A stretch of 64,000 bases of DNA from Rhabditophanes sp. KR3021 (Eukaryota > Nematoda > Chromadorea > Rhabditida > Alloionematidae): the NCBI GenBank assembly GCA_963281155.1, contig CAUJLY010000003.1:5890001-5954000 (forward strand), read 5' to 3'. The notes below the pieces were generated by a model. The model had not been told where the DNA came from, ran no database searches, and saw only the letters and a program-made list of their open reading frames with translations. Below, one piece after another: positions 24,683-34,488 of this stretch (position 1 is the stretch's first letter; each line of letters begins with the position of its first letter). Both the position numbers and the translations under genes were made by a program.

Positions 24683-25939
24683 TCAAATAGGTGGTTTTTG
24701 GTCTTTAACCAAGCTAGCTAGAGGATTAGAGTTGTGTTGTTGGATGAAGTTATTAAATGGCCATTGCATTCCGAACTGTTGAGGGACCATGAATTGAGGT
24801 AGGAATGGGTTCATATTTCTTTGGAGAGCAGAGAAATTTTGTAGGATTGCTATTTGTTGATTGAGGGTGAAGAAACTTGTGGATTGATTACTAATTGGTG
24901 TCTTGCTGAGAAAATTGATTAAATTATGGGGTTGATCGTTTAAATTCACACTATCATTCAAGCTAACATTCTCAGATGGAGCTGCGGTTTTTTGTTGTTT
25001 TATCTTTCTCTCCACAGGTTTAACCCTCGTAGTATCTTTACTTCCATAAGCCTTTTTTCTGTTGCTTCTGACTTTATTGAAATTTTCAAAGCTAACTGAA
25101 TGTCCTTTATGGTCCAAGTTAAGACTAGTGATTCTCAAGACATCATCCATATAATGGTAATTCAATCTCAGCATAGCGTGACACCCACATGGAAGATAAA
25201 CTTGATTAGGTCTTTTGCCGATTCCTAAGATTGGAAATATAAAGTGAATCTCATTACTCTACTTACCTCTTTTACGTGGCATGCCATAATGAGCACAATG
25301 AAAGACAATGTACCGATATTCAAATCTATCTACGACTGCTTGATCTGGATCGTGCAAATTTTCCGAAGACGCAACTCTGAAAGGATGGAAATTCTCTTCC
25401 TTCCAAGCTTCGAAGACTCGATTGAAATCCCGGAAGGTTCTGAATTTAGCCCCTACTTCGATGACATCAAACTGCGAAGCATCTAAAGCAGGGATCGTTG
25501 AATCAGATCTGCTTTTGGGACGGATGCCTAAACTTGGTCCAATATTGCTCTTTCTGCATTTCTTTGATTCTTTCTTTTCAATTGTCTCTACCACCAGTTC
25601 TTCTTTCATTTCTTCCAATGCATTCGTTTTTTTATTTGAGATCGTTTCTTGTTGAGAAACTTTAAGTGGAACCGGTCTGAAAAGATTGCTTAATTGACCG
25701 TTGAATTGGTTAACACTAATTGAGTTTAGATCGAGATTTTCCTGAGGAAGTGGACTGGTTGAGGAATTGCTATCCATAGAAAAACCATCACTATCCATAG
25801 ACGAAACACCACTACTATCAATCGAGGGCGTCGAGGATAAAGACCTCAAGTCATTATTCTCCTTCATAACAGTGGCAGCTAATGCCATGAAGCTCTCCCA
25901 CAAAGGTCCATTTGATTCTCCAGTTGTGTTGTTAAGCAT
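24683..25939 (-). CDS. FAR1/ZSWIM3-like zinc-domain protein
   Basis: Exons 25939..25267 and 25224..24683 join across a 42-bp intron to give 404 aa. Residues 1-150 are Ser/Asp-rich and disordered. The core, about 155-260, follows the FAR1-like domain at the N-terminus of ZSWIM3-type proteins: VGAKFRTFRDFNRVFEAWKEEN, then FHCAHYG, LPCGCHAMLRL and LNLDHKGHS. The Cys and His pairs (C..CxC..HxxH) suggest a WRKY-GCM1-type zinc fold, hence DNA binding. The C-terminus is Asn/Gln/Pro/Phe-rich. No transposase catalytic domain or SWIM finger follows, so this looks like a domesticated DNA-binding module acting as a regulator. That function is inferred. Confidence 0.6.
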
Positions 25940-26722
25940 CCTATAAGCGAATAAATGAAATATGTATAAACTAATAATTAAAAAGTAAAGTATGACTATT
26001 TGTCGATAATGAATTAGCTAACTAAATTAATAGTGGTTCTATGACAATGCAAAAAGTTTAATGAGCTGGGACTGTAGTTTGGCCAAATAACACCACCTAC
26101 GAAAGGTTGTTTAAGATTAGGTTGGTGACAACGGCACGCAACAATTTACCACCCGTCCTTAAATATATACGTATACACTTGTTGCACAGCCTCAAATAGG
26201 CAGATCGTTCTTAGCCTTACTGTGAATATGGATGACCAGGTATGTAATCAAAGATGTCCTAGGTTACATAATCAAAATAGTTAGTAGTACGTGTACTTAT
26301 GCCAAAAAGTTAGTGCGCGCCACAATTAGGCCATTCAAATACGTGCATAGAGAAAAAGGAATGGCATAATAAAATGAATAAGTATTTTTACGTGATTAAA
26401 TGAATGTACATAAACAATTGTGGCTAGGTTGTTATTAACTTTGTAATAAGTATTTGTTTCAAATCAATTTAAGCTTGCTTTGCTATAGATTAGATAGTAC
26501 TGGAATTGGTATTTGTATGGTCGGTGTTTTTGGGGTCAAAGATGCTATCTGGTAATAGTTATTAGATTTTACCACCTATTGAACATTTGGCAAAAGTACA
26601 CATCAGGTAATTCATAATTTAGCAAAAGTACATGTAAAGGTAATTTATAATTTATTTTAAAAAATAATTAGAAAGCACGTTTAATGAGAAGTTAAAAGTA
26701 TGGCAATTTGAACTAATAAAGA
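25940..26722. other. Intergenic spacer
   Basis: AT-rich region between two minus-strand genes. It contains a two-copy 32-bp repeat at 26590 and no coding exon that I can support. Confidence 0.45.
26590..26654 (+). repeat. Two-copy tandem repeat, 32-33 bp
   Basis: GCAAAAGTACA...ATAATTTA occurs at 26590-26621 and again at 26622-26654 with few differences. Confidence 0.75.
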
Positions 26723-27913
26723 TTACACTACTCGTGGGTCAACAATACTCAAAGGCATGTCGGCAATTCCGCAAACATTTTCACCTCTTTTCCATCTGAC
26801 AAAGCCATTCTTATAGCCAATGCTTTTGATTGTATTTTGAAGTAGCCAGTAATCTGTTTTATTTTTTGAACCATACCCGACAACAACCATGACATGTTTT
26901 CCAAAAGATGGCTTTTGATTACATTGTTGTGGTGTTGGTTCAAAAATACCAGATCTGTAAGAAAAAAATTCCTTTGGAACTGTTACGGAAACAGTAAATG
27001 GGAATCCATTTTTCAAAAGATTTAACATATGGCGTTCATTTTTAGCTGAACCAGCAGCATCAAGGACATGTCCGACAAAATATCTTTTTACAGTATTATC
27101 ATTACAAATGAAAGGCTCTGCATTACCGCAGCTTACTCCCTTTTCTTTCATAAATTCAAATACATTGTACGGAGCGGTTCCTTCACATACTGTGTCTTTG
27201 TTAAAGCATTCGAATAATTCTTGAACGTTAGTCCTACAATGGTGATCTTTTCTTGAAATCATCTGCTGAACTCGAAAAGCAGACAAATGGGAACTCGAAG
27301 CACAATAGTTTTCTTGATCAGGAAGAACTATGTTATCCAATCCATCATGTTCCCATTTATAATCTAGAGTCTTTTCAAATGAAAAAAAATGATCTTCAGG
27401 AGCTTCAAAGGTACCACCACTTATATTTGCGTCTACTTTAATTAGATCGTCCTTAATTAGCATTGACTGCATTTCTTCTTCAGACCAATCAGTGAAATTA
27501 TTAATGCCAAAACTTATAGATGGGTTTCTCCTCTCGGCCTTGATCATACTTTCCATATTATCAACAAAATTCATAAAACGTTGATATTTTATATGATTTT
27601 GAGAATAATGCTTTTTATAGTAAATCAAATAGTTTTCAAAAGCTTCTTTTAGATGAGCCCATTCAGAAGGTGAATAAGAGATGGCTGTTTGAGTAGTGGC
27701 CAAGTTTTCGTTAGGAGTTGCATGCAAACCAAGGATGTTCTTGCATTCTTCAAAATCCGCATAACAGATATGACCACCGGCTGCTATTGTGGCTAAAATG
27801 ATGAGGAAAACACTGATGATAACATACCATCGAGCTTTCAATTTTCTTTGAATTGTTCCGTATCCCACTCCTGGTGACACATTATCGGATTTACTACCAC
27901 CTAGACAAGTCAT
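26723..27913 (-). CDS. Membrane-anchored cathepsin-like pseudopeptidase (catalytic Cys replaced by Ser)
   Basis: A single 396-aa exon from the ATG at 27913. A cytoplasmic tail is followed by a membrane segment at 29-45 with no cleavable signal, an I29 propeptide at about 85-155 and a C1A-like domain at about 183-393. The active-site block reads CASSSHLSAF (204-213) where papains have CGSCWAFSAV, so the nucleophile aligns with Ser207 and the Trp with Ser208. His340 (GKHVMVVVGYG) and Asn360 remain, but the usual NSW is NTI. Many cysteines and the overall spacing are kept, so the fold is probably intact while proteolysis is not expected. The architecture matches the active membrane cathepsin at 13.7 kb, from which it appears duplicated. 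Confidence 0.8.
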   Translation of the reverse strand: MTCLGGSKSDNVSPGVGYGTIQRKLKARWYVIISVFLIILATIAAGGHICYADFEECKNILGLHATPNENLATTQTAISYSPSEWAHLKEAFENYLIYYKKHYSQNHIKYQRFMNFVDNMESMIKAERRNPSISFGINNFTDWSEEEMQSMLIKDDLIKVDANISGGTFEAPEDHFFSFEKTLDYKWEHDGLDNIVLPDQENYCASSSHLSAFRVQQMISRKDHHCRTNVQELFECFNKDTVCEGTAPYNVFEFMKEKGVSCGNAEPFICNDNTVKRYFVGHVLDAAGSAKNERHMLNLLKNGFPFTVSVTVPKEFFSYRSGIFEPTPQQCNQKPSFGKHVMVVVGYGSKNKTDYWLLQNTIKSIGYKNGFVRWKRGENVCGIADMPLSIVDPRVV

Positions 27914-28377
27914 AGTGATCCTATAATAAAATGTAATAGTTTTTTCAGAATAAATGGAAAAATTTAAAAAGAAATCAGTTGCACAAAGTAGTATAGCAAA
28001 ATAAATGATTTAAAGAAGGTGCGGCAATCTAAAACTACTAGATTGTACCAAAAAGCCCTGACGAAAATTGTTTTGCAAATAAATGAACTATGTGATAGTG
28101 GCAAAAATGGCTGTTCAACAAACAAAAATTGGAACCACTCACTGTGAGTAGATACGTCCTATATCAACATATCTTTTATTCACAAATTTGCCGAGTCATA
28201 AAAAAGAAAGCGATATACATACTGATTGGATATATCTAGAACCATCTAGATCATTTGATGAAAACAAAAACTAACTGTTTACCCATGCATGGAAACATTT
28301 TGTGGATCTTTTAAACTCGAGTCTTTTGATAGCAGTCACTAGTTTTCGTGGTTATGTAGATACTGACGGCACTGTAC
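27914..28377. other. Intergenic spacer
   Basis: AT-rich promoter-side flank of the minus-strand pseudopeptidase. No further feature is seen. Confidence 0.45.
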
Positions 28378-28650
28378 TTATTTCGGTTTCGACTGGGAGG
28401 TATTTGCTATTACCCAGAGGTCAAATGTTTCTCCGTTGTCATGAACTATAATATCGTTATCATCCAAATCGTCTTTGCAAAAGTCCATTGTCATTTCAGA
28501 GACCTGCAAATATCCCTTCTCATTAGAGCATCTAAACAGACGTATAATTACGAAAATCAGCATCCGTCTCGTATTTCTTTTTGGCAAACACCGATATTCC
28601 TACACTGTAACTTGTATCATATGTATCTAACTTTTGTAAATGTATATTTG
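28378..28650 (-). pseudogene. Relic of a flightless-I/gelsolin C-terminal repeat
   Basis: The minus strand encodes RLFRCSNEKGYLQVSEM followed by FCKDDLDDNDIIVHDNGE, the core of a gelsolin-like repeat in its flightless-I/villin form. It stops soon after at 28378. Upstream, KKKYETDADFRNYT in a second frame is the usual lead-in to this repeat, so the segment carries a frameshift at about 28535-28550. No ATG, no further gelsolin domains and no splice sites connect it to anything else in the 1 kb around. It therefore looks like an isolated fragment of an actin-regulator gene located elsewhere in the genome. Confidence 0.6.
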
Positions 28651-28814
28651 CAAATTATTTTTTTGAGCAAATTTCTAGAGCAAATATATTTGTATTTGAT
28701 AATAAGAGTTCCTTAAGTATACTTTGATCTTAGTTATTACTCGTGTATAGAATATTTTATTCTCTAATTAAAAGGGCAGCTAATGATTTATGTAAATCAC
28801 ATAAAAATTAATAT

Positions 28815-29910
28815 TTAGTCATCTATTAAATGCTTGGCTAGTATCTTGGCCACCAAGTTTGTTTCGAAGTGTTGATTGTCGCAAGGTTTCAAAATGGAAA
28901 AAGACTGGAAAGGAAGTTTAATTAATTATTTTGAATGAATTTACTTACTTCTGATTCTCGCAAATTGGGAGAATAGCACATTTTGTTTCCATGAGACAAA
29001 CAATCAACTAAAGGTACAACCAGCATCTTTTTGACCCCATGTTTCTTTTGATTCTTGACAACAGCTGACACCTCATCGAGATTAAACCATAAACTCAAAT
29101 CATCCCATTCTCTATAGTAAGAAATCCTCCATGTAAAAGCAAATCCTAGTTTCCCCACAATCTTCTGACATAGTCCACGGTAATTTTCCATGCCTTCTTC
29201 ATTTAGGAGTTTATATTGAGTGTAGGGAATCGTGAAAACAATCATTTCTTCGCCTTTATTGAGGTTGGTTATTCGGTTTGCCCAGTAATCTATTACAAAC
29301 TCACTCTCCAACCACCCTTTGACAAAAGTAAAGTCAAAAGAGACAGGGTGTCCTTTGGTTACTTTGAATCTTGTTTCCTCGAAATCAATCAAATCTGTTT
29401 TCTCATCCAAGTAAACATTAACTCGCCTTTCTGGGGCACTTTTTGTTTCATCACCAATTCCACACGTCATATCCATTGCTACGAGCCTCTCAGTTCCTTT
29501 TTGCTTAACAATTGTGTCCAAAACTTCTTCAAATGATGGCTTGGAGTAGGCATATGCATTTTCAACTCGAAATGGCGACCATGGAAGCTTCATTTTACCA
29601 AGCTCTGATTCAAGTTCTTTTACCAAAGTTTCGTCCCGACAAATTCCATTTTGCCCCTCATTAATAGTTCTGATAAGGCTTTTATTAAATTTCAAAAATT
29701 TATCAACGAAAAAGCTATAAAGAAAATTATTACGTCAAATGAACAGCTTAGAACGATTTACCTTGAAAGCAGTCTTTGATTAATCCCCTCATGATATAAC
29801 TTCTCCACAAGATGTTCCTTTGCATGGTATAGACTGGTCGGAGTTCCTTTGTGCAGCAACAAAATAGTTGTTTTTGGCATTGCCTTAACGGTCTGAGTTA
29901 AGGGCGACAT
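28815..29910 (-). CDS. Ferrochelatase-like protein lacking catalytic residues
   Basis: Exons 29910..29762, 29714..28949 and 28904..28815 join across 47- and 44-bp introns to give 334 aa. The N-terminus TTILLLHKGTPTSL corresponds to the ferrochelatase NMGGPxT segment. Later blocks match in order: an ERLVAM strand, EEMIVFTIPYTQ where the enzyme has the FSAHSLP loop, and KKMLVVPLVDCLSHGNKM where it has VPIAFxSDHIETL. The C-terminal exon supplies the final conserved helices. The iron/porphyrin catalytic His is Pro (about residue 213) and the conserved Glu is Asn, so it should not insert iron. Nematodes cannot make haem but often keep such inactive homologues. Haem or porphyrin binding is possible. 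No long mitochondrial presequence is evident. Confidence 0.75.
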
Positions 29911-30211
29911 CGTTTTTTATGAAAGTAAAACCAAAATGTCACCAAGAATGATATGGTCCGCGACTTTTTTAAACGCTTGTATGAGTTTGGCGTCACCTTT
30001 GAACGTGCTTACAATTAAATTGTACCATCTTAATAAGCAAATTTGTTATTAAGTCGGATTAACTTGGTAATTTAGAAAATATTTGCCCATCAAAATAGAT
30101 ATGCTTATGAGAAGCTTCACTTTAATATTATTAAAAAGTACTTGATCAGTGAATAAACTACTTAAGAGATTTGTTGAATATTCTCGTCAACAAAATAATA
30201 AGATTTATTAC

Positions 30212-30219
30212 TATAAAAG
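30212..30219 (+). promoter_or_regulatory. TATA box of the secreted cathepsin-like gene
   Basis: TATAAAAG lies about 45 nt before the ATG at 30257, leaving a 5' leader of roughly 15 nt if transcription begins about 30 nt downstream of the box. Strong TATA boxes with short leaders are common in genes for abundant secreted gut proteins. Confidence 0.55.
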
Positions 30220-30256
30220 GAACGGCAATTGAAGTAAAGATACTATTCATTACACA

Positions 30257-31258
30257 ATGACTACTACTTTTAAAATATTGCTCTTGATTTGTTTGATTGC
30301 TTCAACTATCAACGGTCAAGTCGATGATTTATGGAAACATTATAAACAACAATTTGGGAAAGAATATTTGGATGGGAATGTTGATTTGGAAAGAAAAGTT
30401 CAGTTTACAAAGAGTTTAGAACATATTACTAGCCACAATGAAAAATTCAAGAATGGAACCGTTTCTTATGATTTAGGCCTAAACCATTATTCCGACTGGA
30501 CTAAAACTGAAGTGGATAATTTAAATAAACCTATGCCAGTTATGGCTCCAATAAGAAAGCCAACAAGACTTCCACAAAATGGATATGTCGTACCAACATT
30601 GAGATTACCTCAATCTGTTGACTGGAGAAAGCAAGGCTATGTAACTCCAGTGAAAGATCAAAAAAGTTGCGGAAATTCATACATTTTCAGTGCAATTGGA
30701 GCACTTGAAGGACAAATGGCAAAAGCTACTGGAAAATTAGTCGCTTTGTCTGAACAAAATGTCATGGATTGCAATAATGCAAACTTAGGATGCTTCGGTG
30801 GAGATGTAAAAAACGTTTATGAATTCATTCAATCCCAAAATGGAATCGTCAAGGAAAAAAGTTATCCATATCAAGGGATGAGAGAAGTTTGTCATTTCAA
30901 CAGAAATAATGTTGCAGCCAGAGTGAAGGGTCTTTTTTGGATTAAGAGCGGAGACGAGGCAGCTTTGCAATCAGCTATTGCTACTCAGGGACCTGTTTCA
31001 ATTTCATTTGATGATAAACATCCTTCTTTTATTCACTACAAAAGTGGCATTTACAATCCACCAAATTGTCGCAAGAATTTTCCCGGCAGAGCAGCTTTAA
31101 TCGTTGGGTATGGGACTTGTCCAAAGACTTTTCAAGAATATTATATTGTCAAGAATTCAATGGGTTGTAATTTTGGAATGAATGGCTACTTCCTTCTAGC
31201 CAGAAACAAGAACAATGCATGTGGAGTCGCTTCAAGTGTCACCTGGCCGAAAGTCTAA
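30257..31258 (+). CDS. Secreted cathepsin L-like pseudopeptidase (Cys and His lost)
   Basis: A single 333-aa exon with a clear signal peptide (residues 1-20), an I29 propeptide (about 25-90) and a C1A-like domain (about 118-333). Length and order are those of ordinary cathepsin L. The active-site block reads QKSCGNSYIFSAIGALEGQ, so the nucleophile is Ser141. The catalytic His position, PGRAALIVGYG, carries Arg278. Asn300 (VKNSMG) persists without its Trp. Gln135 and the disulphide cysteines are kept. The protein should fold and be secreted but cannot be a cysteine protease. Unlike the other members in the window it has no membrane anchor and lies on the plus strand behind a TATA box. Confidence 0.85.
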   Translation: MTTTFKILLLICLIASTINGQVDDLWKHYKQQFGKEYLDGNVDLERKVQFTKSLEHITSHNEKFKNGTVSYDLGLNHYSDWTKTEVDNLNKPMPVMAPIRKPTRLPQNGYVVPTLRLPQSVDWRKQGYVTPVKDQKSCGNSYIFSAIGALEGQMAKATGKLVALSEQNVMDCNNANLGCFGGDVKNVYEFIQSQNGIVKEKSYPYQGMREVCHFNRNNVAARVKGLFWIKSGDEAALQSAIATQGPVSISFDDKHPSFIHYKSGIYNPPNCRKNFPGRAALIVGYGTCPKTFQEYYIVKNSMGCNFGMNGYFLLARNKNNACGVASSVTWPKV

Positions 31259-31638
31259 TCTTTTGCTCATCCTTTTTACTTGCCCACCATTAATAATCAC
31301 TTTAACATTAATAAAGCTTAAACAACCATTTTATTATTTATTAAAGATCAATTAACAATGCATTGCAGTTTGCCTAAGCCGTTGGCACAAAAACTTTTTA
31401 TTACTCACAACACAACATTTGATAATAGCAAAATAGGTTACACTGGAAGCTTCCAGAGTTTACTTGCACTCAAAGACACACTCTACCAATGCAAACTTAT
31501 CGGGGCAAGAGTCTATCTTTGACTGCATTTTAAATCATTGCAATAATTGTAGTGACTTTTGCCTTCGTTTATTGATAAATATAGCGCTTCTTTTGGATTT
31601 ATTCTTAAGTGTATCCTTTTAACTAGACTAACTTTTAC
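31259..31638. other. Spacer between the secreted pseudopeptidase and CCT6
   Basis: AT-rich 3' flank with an AATAAA-like signal near 31310 and promoter space for CCT6. No other feature is seen. Confidence 0.4.
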
Positions 31639-31648
31639 TTTCTTTCAG
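31639..31648 (+). promoter_or_regulatory. Probable trans-splice acceptor of CCT6
   Basis: TTTCTTTCAG ends 10 nt before the CCT6 ATG, a strong 3' splice site with no upstream coding exon. Confidence 0.5.
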
Positions 31649-31658
31649 AAACAGAACC

Positions 31659-33321
31659 ATGTCATCTCTACAATGCTTGAACCCACGTGCTGAAATGGCT
31701 CGCCAAGCCGCTGCCCTCGAACTCAACATGACAGGAGCAAAAGGCCTTCAAAAGGTCATGAAAAGTAATCTAGGACCAACTGGTACCCTCAAAATGCTCG
31801 TCTCTGGGTCCGGAGAAGTAAAGTTAACCAAGGATGGAAACACTCTCCTTCACGAAATGCAAATCCAACACCCTACAGCCTCCCTCATCGCTAAGACATG
31901 CACTGCCCAACACGACATCTGCGGAGACGGAATCACCTCAACTGTCTTGTTGATCGGGGAACTTTTGAAGCAAGCCGAAAGATGGGTCGGAGATGGAGTT
32001 CATCCTAGACTTATCTCTGAAGGTTTCGAAAGAGCTAAGTTTATGGCTCTTTTGTTTTTGGAAACTTTCAAGGAAAACCAACAAATTACTAGAGACTTGT
32101 TGATCGAGGTTGCTCGTGGTGCCTTGAGAACTAAGTTGAGAAAGAATTCGGCTGATCATTTGACGGAGTGCATTGTTGATGCTTTCATGGCTATTAAGGA
32201 TAGTGAATCTTTAACTGAGCCCGACTTGCATATGATTGAAATTATGGTAAGCAAAAGACTGGAATAATTAAGTTTACAATGCTTTATAGGAAATGCTTCA
32301 CGAAAATGAAACAGACTCTCGCTTTATTAAAGGACTCGTACTTGATCACGGAGGTCGTCATCCAGACATGCCTAAAAATGTCAAGAACGCCTTCATCCTT
32401 ACAGCGAATGTATCCCTTGAATTTGAAAAAACCGAGGTAAACTCTTCTCTCTTCTACAAGACCGCCGAAGAAAGAGAAAAGTTGTTGCAGTGCGAACGTG
32501 ATTACATCACAGAGAGAGTCCTCAAGATCATCGCTTTGAAAAACGAAGTTTGCAAAGAAGGAGAAGACAAAGGATTCGTCATCATCAACCAAAAAGGAAT
32601 CGACCCCCCTTGTCTGGACTTGTTGGCCAAGAACGGGATCCTTGCCCTTCGCCGCGCCAAGAGAAGAAACATGGAAAGACTCCAACTTGCCTGCGGAGGA
32701 GAAGCCATCAACTCAATTGAAGACTTAAGCCCATCAGTGCTCGGATTTGCCGGAAACGTATACGAACACGTTCTCGGAGAAGACAAATTTACCTTCATTG
32801 AAGACTGCCGCGACCCCAAGTCAGTTACTCTCCTCTTGAAGGGACCAAACAGACACAGCATCATCCAACAAAAAGATGCCATCCGAAATGGACTCAGAGC
32901 CATCAACAACGTCTACCTTGACAAGTCAGTCGTCCCTGGAGCCGGCGCCTTCGAAGTAGCCGCCCATTGCCACCTGATGGAAATGGCCGAAACAGTCAAA
33001 GGACGCGAAAGATTAGGAATCCAAGCTTTTGCCGAATCTCTCCTCGTCATTCCCAAAACCCTGGCCGTAAATGCTGGGCACGATGGAGTTAAATCTGTTA
33101 TCGCATTGGTAGATGAAAGAAGAAAGAGCAAGGCTGTGGTCGGAGTCAACCTCGACAACGGAAAACCTTTCATGCCAGCAGGAATTTGGGACAATTACAT
33201 CGTCAAATATAATGCTCTCCATGCTTGTGCTGACATTGCTTCCAACTTGCTTTTGGTTGATGAAGTCGTCAGAGCTGGGTTAACAAATCTTAAATCTCCA
33301 GACCGTGCTGATCTAAACTAA
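31659..33321 (+). CDS. CCT6: T-complex protein 1 subunit zeta
   Basis: Exons 31659-32246 and 32290-33321 join in phase 0 across a 43-bp intron to give 539 aa, close to the usual 531. Group II chaperonin signatures are present: the ATP-binding [13 protein letters not shown] and [10 protein letters not shown] segments, the zeta-typical [36 protein letters not shown] and [11 protein letters not shown], and the C-terminal WDNYIVK. It is one of eight subunits of the cytosolic TRiC/CCT ring that folds actin, tubulin and others. The 3' half of the gene uses C-ending, GGA/CCA-rich codons, while part of exon 1 is less biased. Confidence 0.97.
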
Positions 33322-33621
33322 ATGTTTTTTGTTTGGCGGATGCTTTGGTAATCAGAAGATATTTACTTCAAAGTTTCAGCTATAACACTTTTAATCATCA
33401 ACAAATAAATATAAGATTCTTGCTTCATCCATCCACCTATCACTTGGTGGCCGCAGCTTTTAATTACTTTGGTCCTGCTAATTTCTCTATTGATTTGTCA
33501 TGATTCCCTACAATTGTCTTTTTAATTATCTCGTATAAGCTATTTTTAATTAATAATAAGAGTTGTTAATTTAATTGTGTATTTTATTTGTTATTACAAA
33601 AGTTTAAAACTTTAAAATATT
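33322..33621. other. Convergent spacer
   Basis: AT-rich spacer between CCT6 and the small membrane protein gene, with AATAAA-type signals (for example near 33403). Nothing else is seen. Confidence 0.4.
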
Positions 33622-34132
33622 TTATATGTATGTGGCTGTTGTGCGTGGGCGTGGTGTTTTAAGGATGGATTGACGGCGAGGAGTGTGGATTTCAACGTAA
33701 GGAACTTCGACTTCATCATGTATAGTTTCTTGATGATGAGTTATTGGAACATTTTTGGATGGTGCAGGGTGACCCTTCCTTTTTCTATCATATGTAAAGA
33801 TGAATATGCAACAACAGCATACACCTCCTAATAATCCAATGCAAATTAAAATGAGGACAATTCTAAAAACAAATAAAGATAAGAACAAATGTACCTTTCT
33901 ATTTCAAAATAACGTACAAATTCATAACTTTTAACTGTGGGCAACATTCGCCATAATCCATGTCACAGCATTCATACCTTGTAAAAAAATCCTCAATAGG
34001 ACAAAATATAGGTGCTGGATTAGCACTACCGATGTTAAATCGTCTCCAACATTTAGGTTCTCCGTACCCTTGAGTTAGTTTTATTAATAGAATAAAGGAC
34101 AAATAAGGTAAAAGAAAGTTTTGAGCAACCAT
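33622..34132 (-). CDS. Small Cys-rich single-pass membrane protein
   Basis: Exons 34132..33918 and 33862..33622 join across a 55-bp intron (donor GTACGT) to give 151 aa. A signal peptide (about residues 1-23) leads to a short ectodomain with CW, FCP, ECC and ECCPQL motifs, six cysteines in about 45 residues. A membrane segment follows (IVLILICIGLLGG) with a CCCC cluster at its cytoplasmic edge, then a basic Pro/His-rich tail. The layout resembles Shisa/WBP1/CYYR-type type I proteins with a paired-Cys ectodomain and a Pro-rich tail. I cannot name the family. The donor is somewhat weak, but it is the one I found that restores the frame. Confidence 0.6.
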
Positions 34133-34488
34133 GTTTGTCAGAAATAACTTTTTGATATGATTGGGCTCGAGCTTTTACTCTAATGACTCATAATAACGAC
34201 AAATCATCTTTCAATTAATATATTTTGAACAAGTTAAAAAGCTTATTTGTTAAGAGTTTGAATGGTGTAATAATATTACTTTTGATTGAATTATAAATAT
34301 AAACACAGCCAGTATGTCTCTTCGTTTTATCATTGAAGGGGTTGTGCATGCATTTCTCAAAAGGAAAAATTGACAATGCCATGCTTCTGTCAGCTCGTCG
34401 CAACCAGACTGTATTGGGCATATGACTTTATTGTATTATTGACTCATTTTAGTTGTACTTATATTCCACTTAACTAACTAACAATAAG

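Noticed and set aside
32502..33222. Several antisense ORFs opposite CCT6
   Set aside because: Shadows of the C-ending codon bias of CCT6; no independent coding sign.
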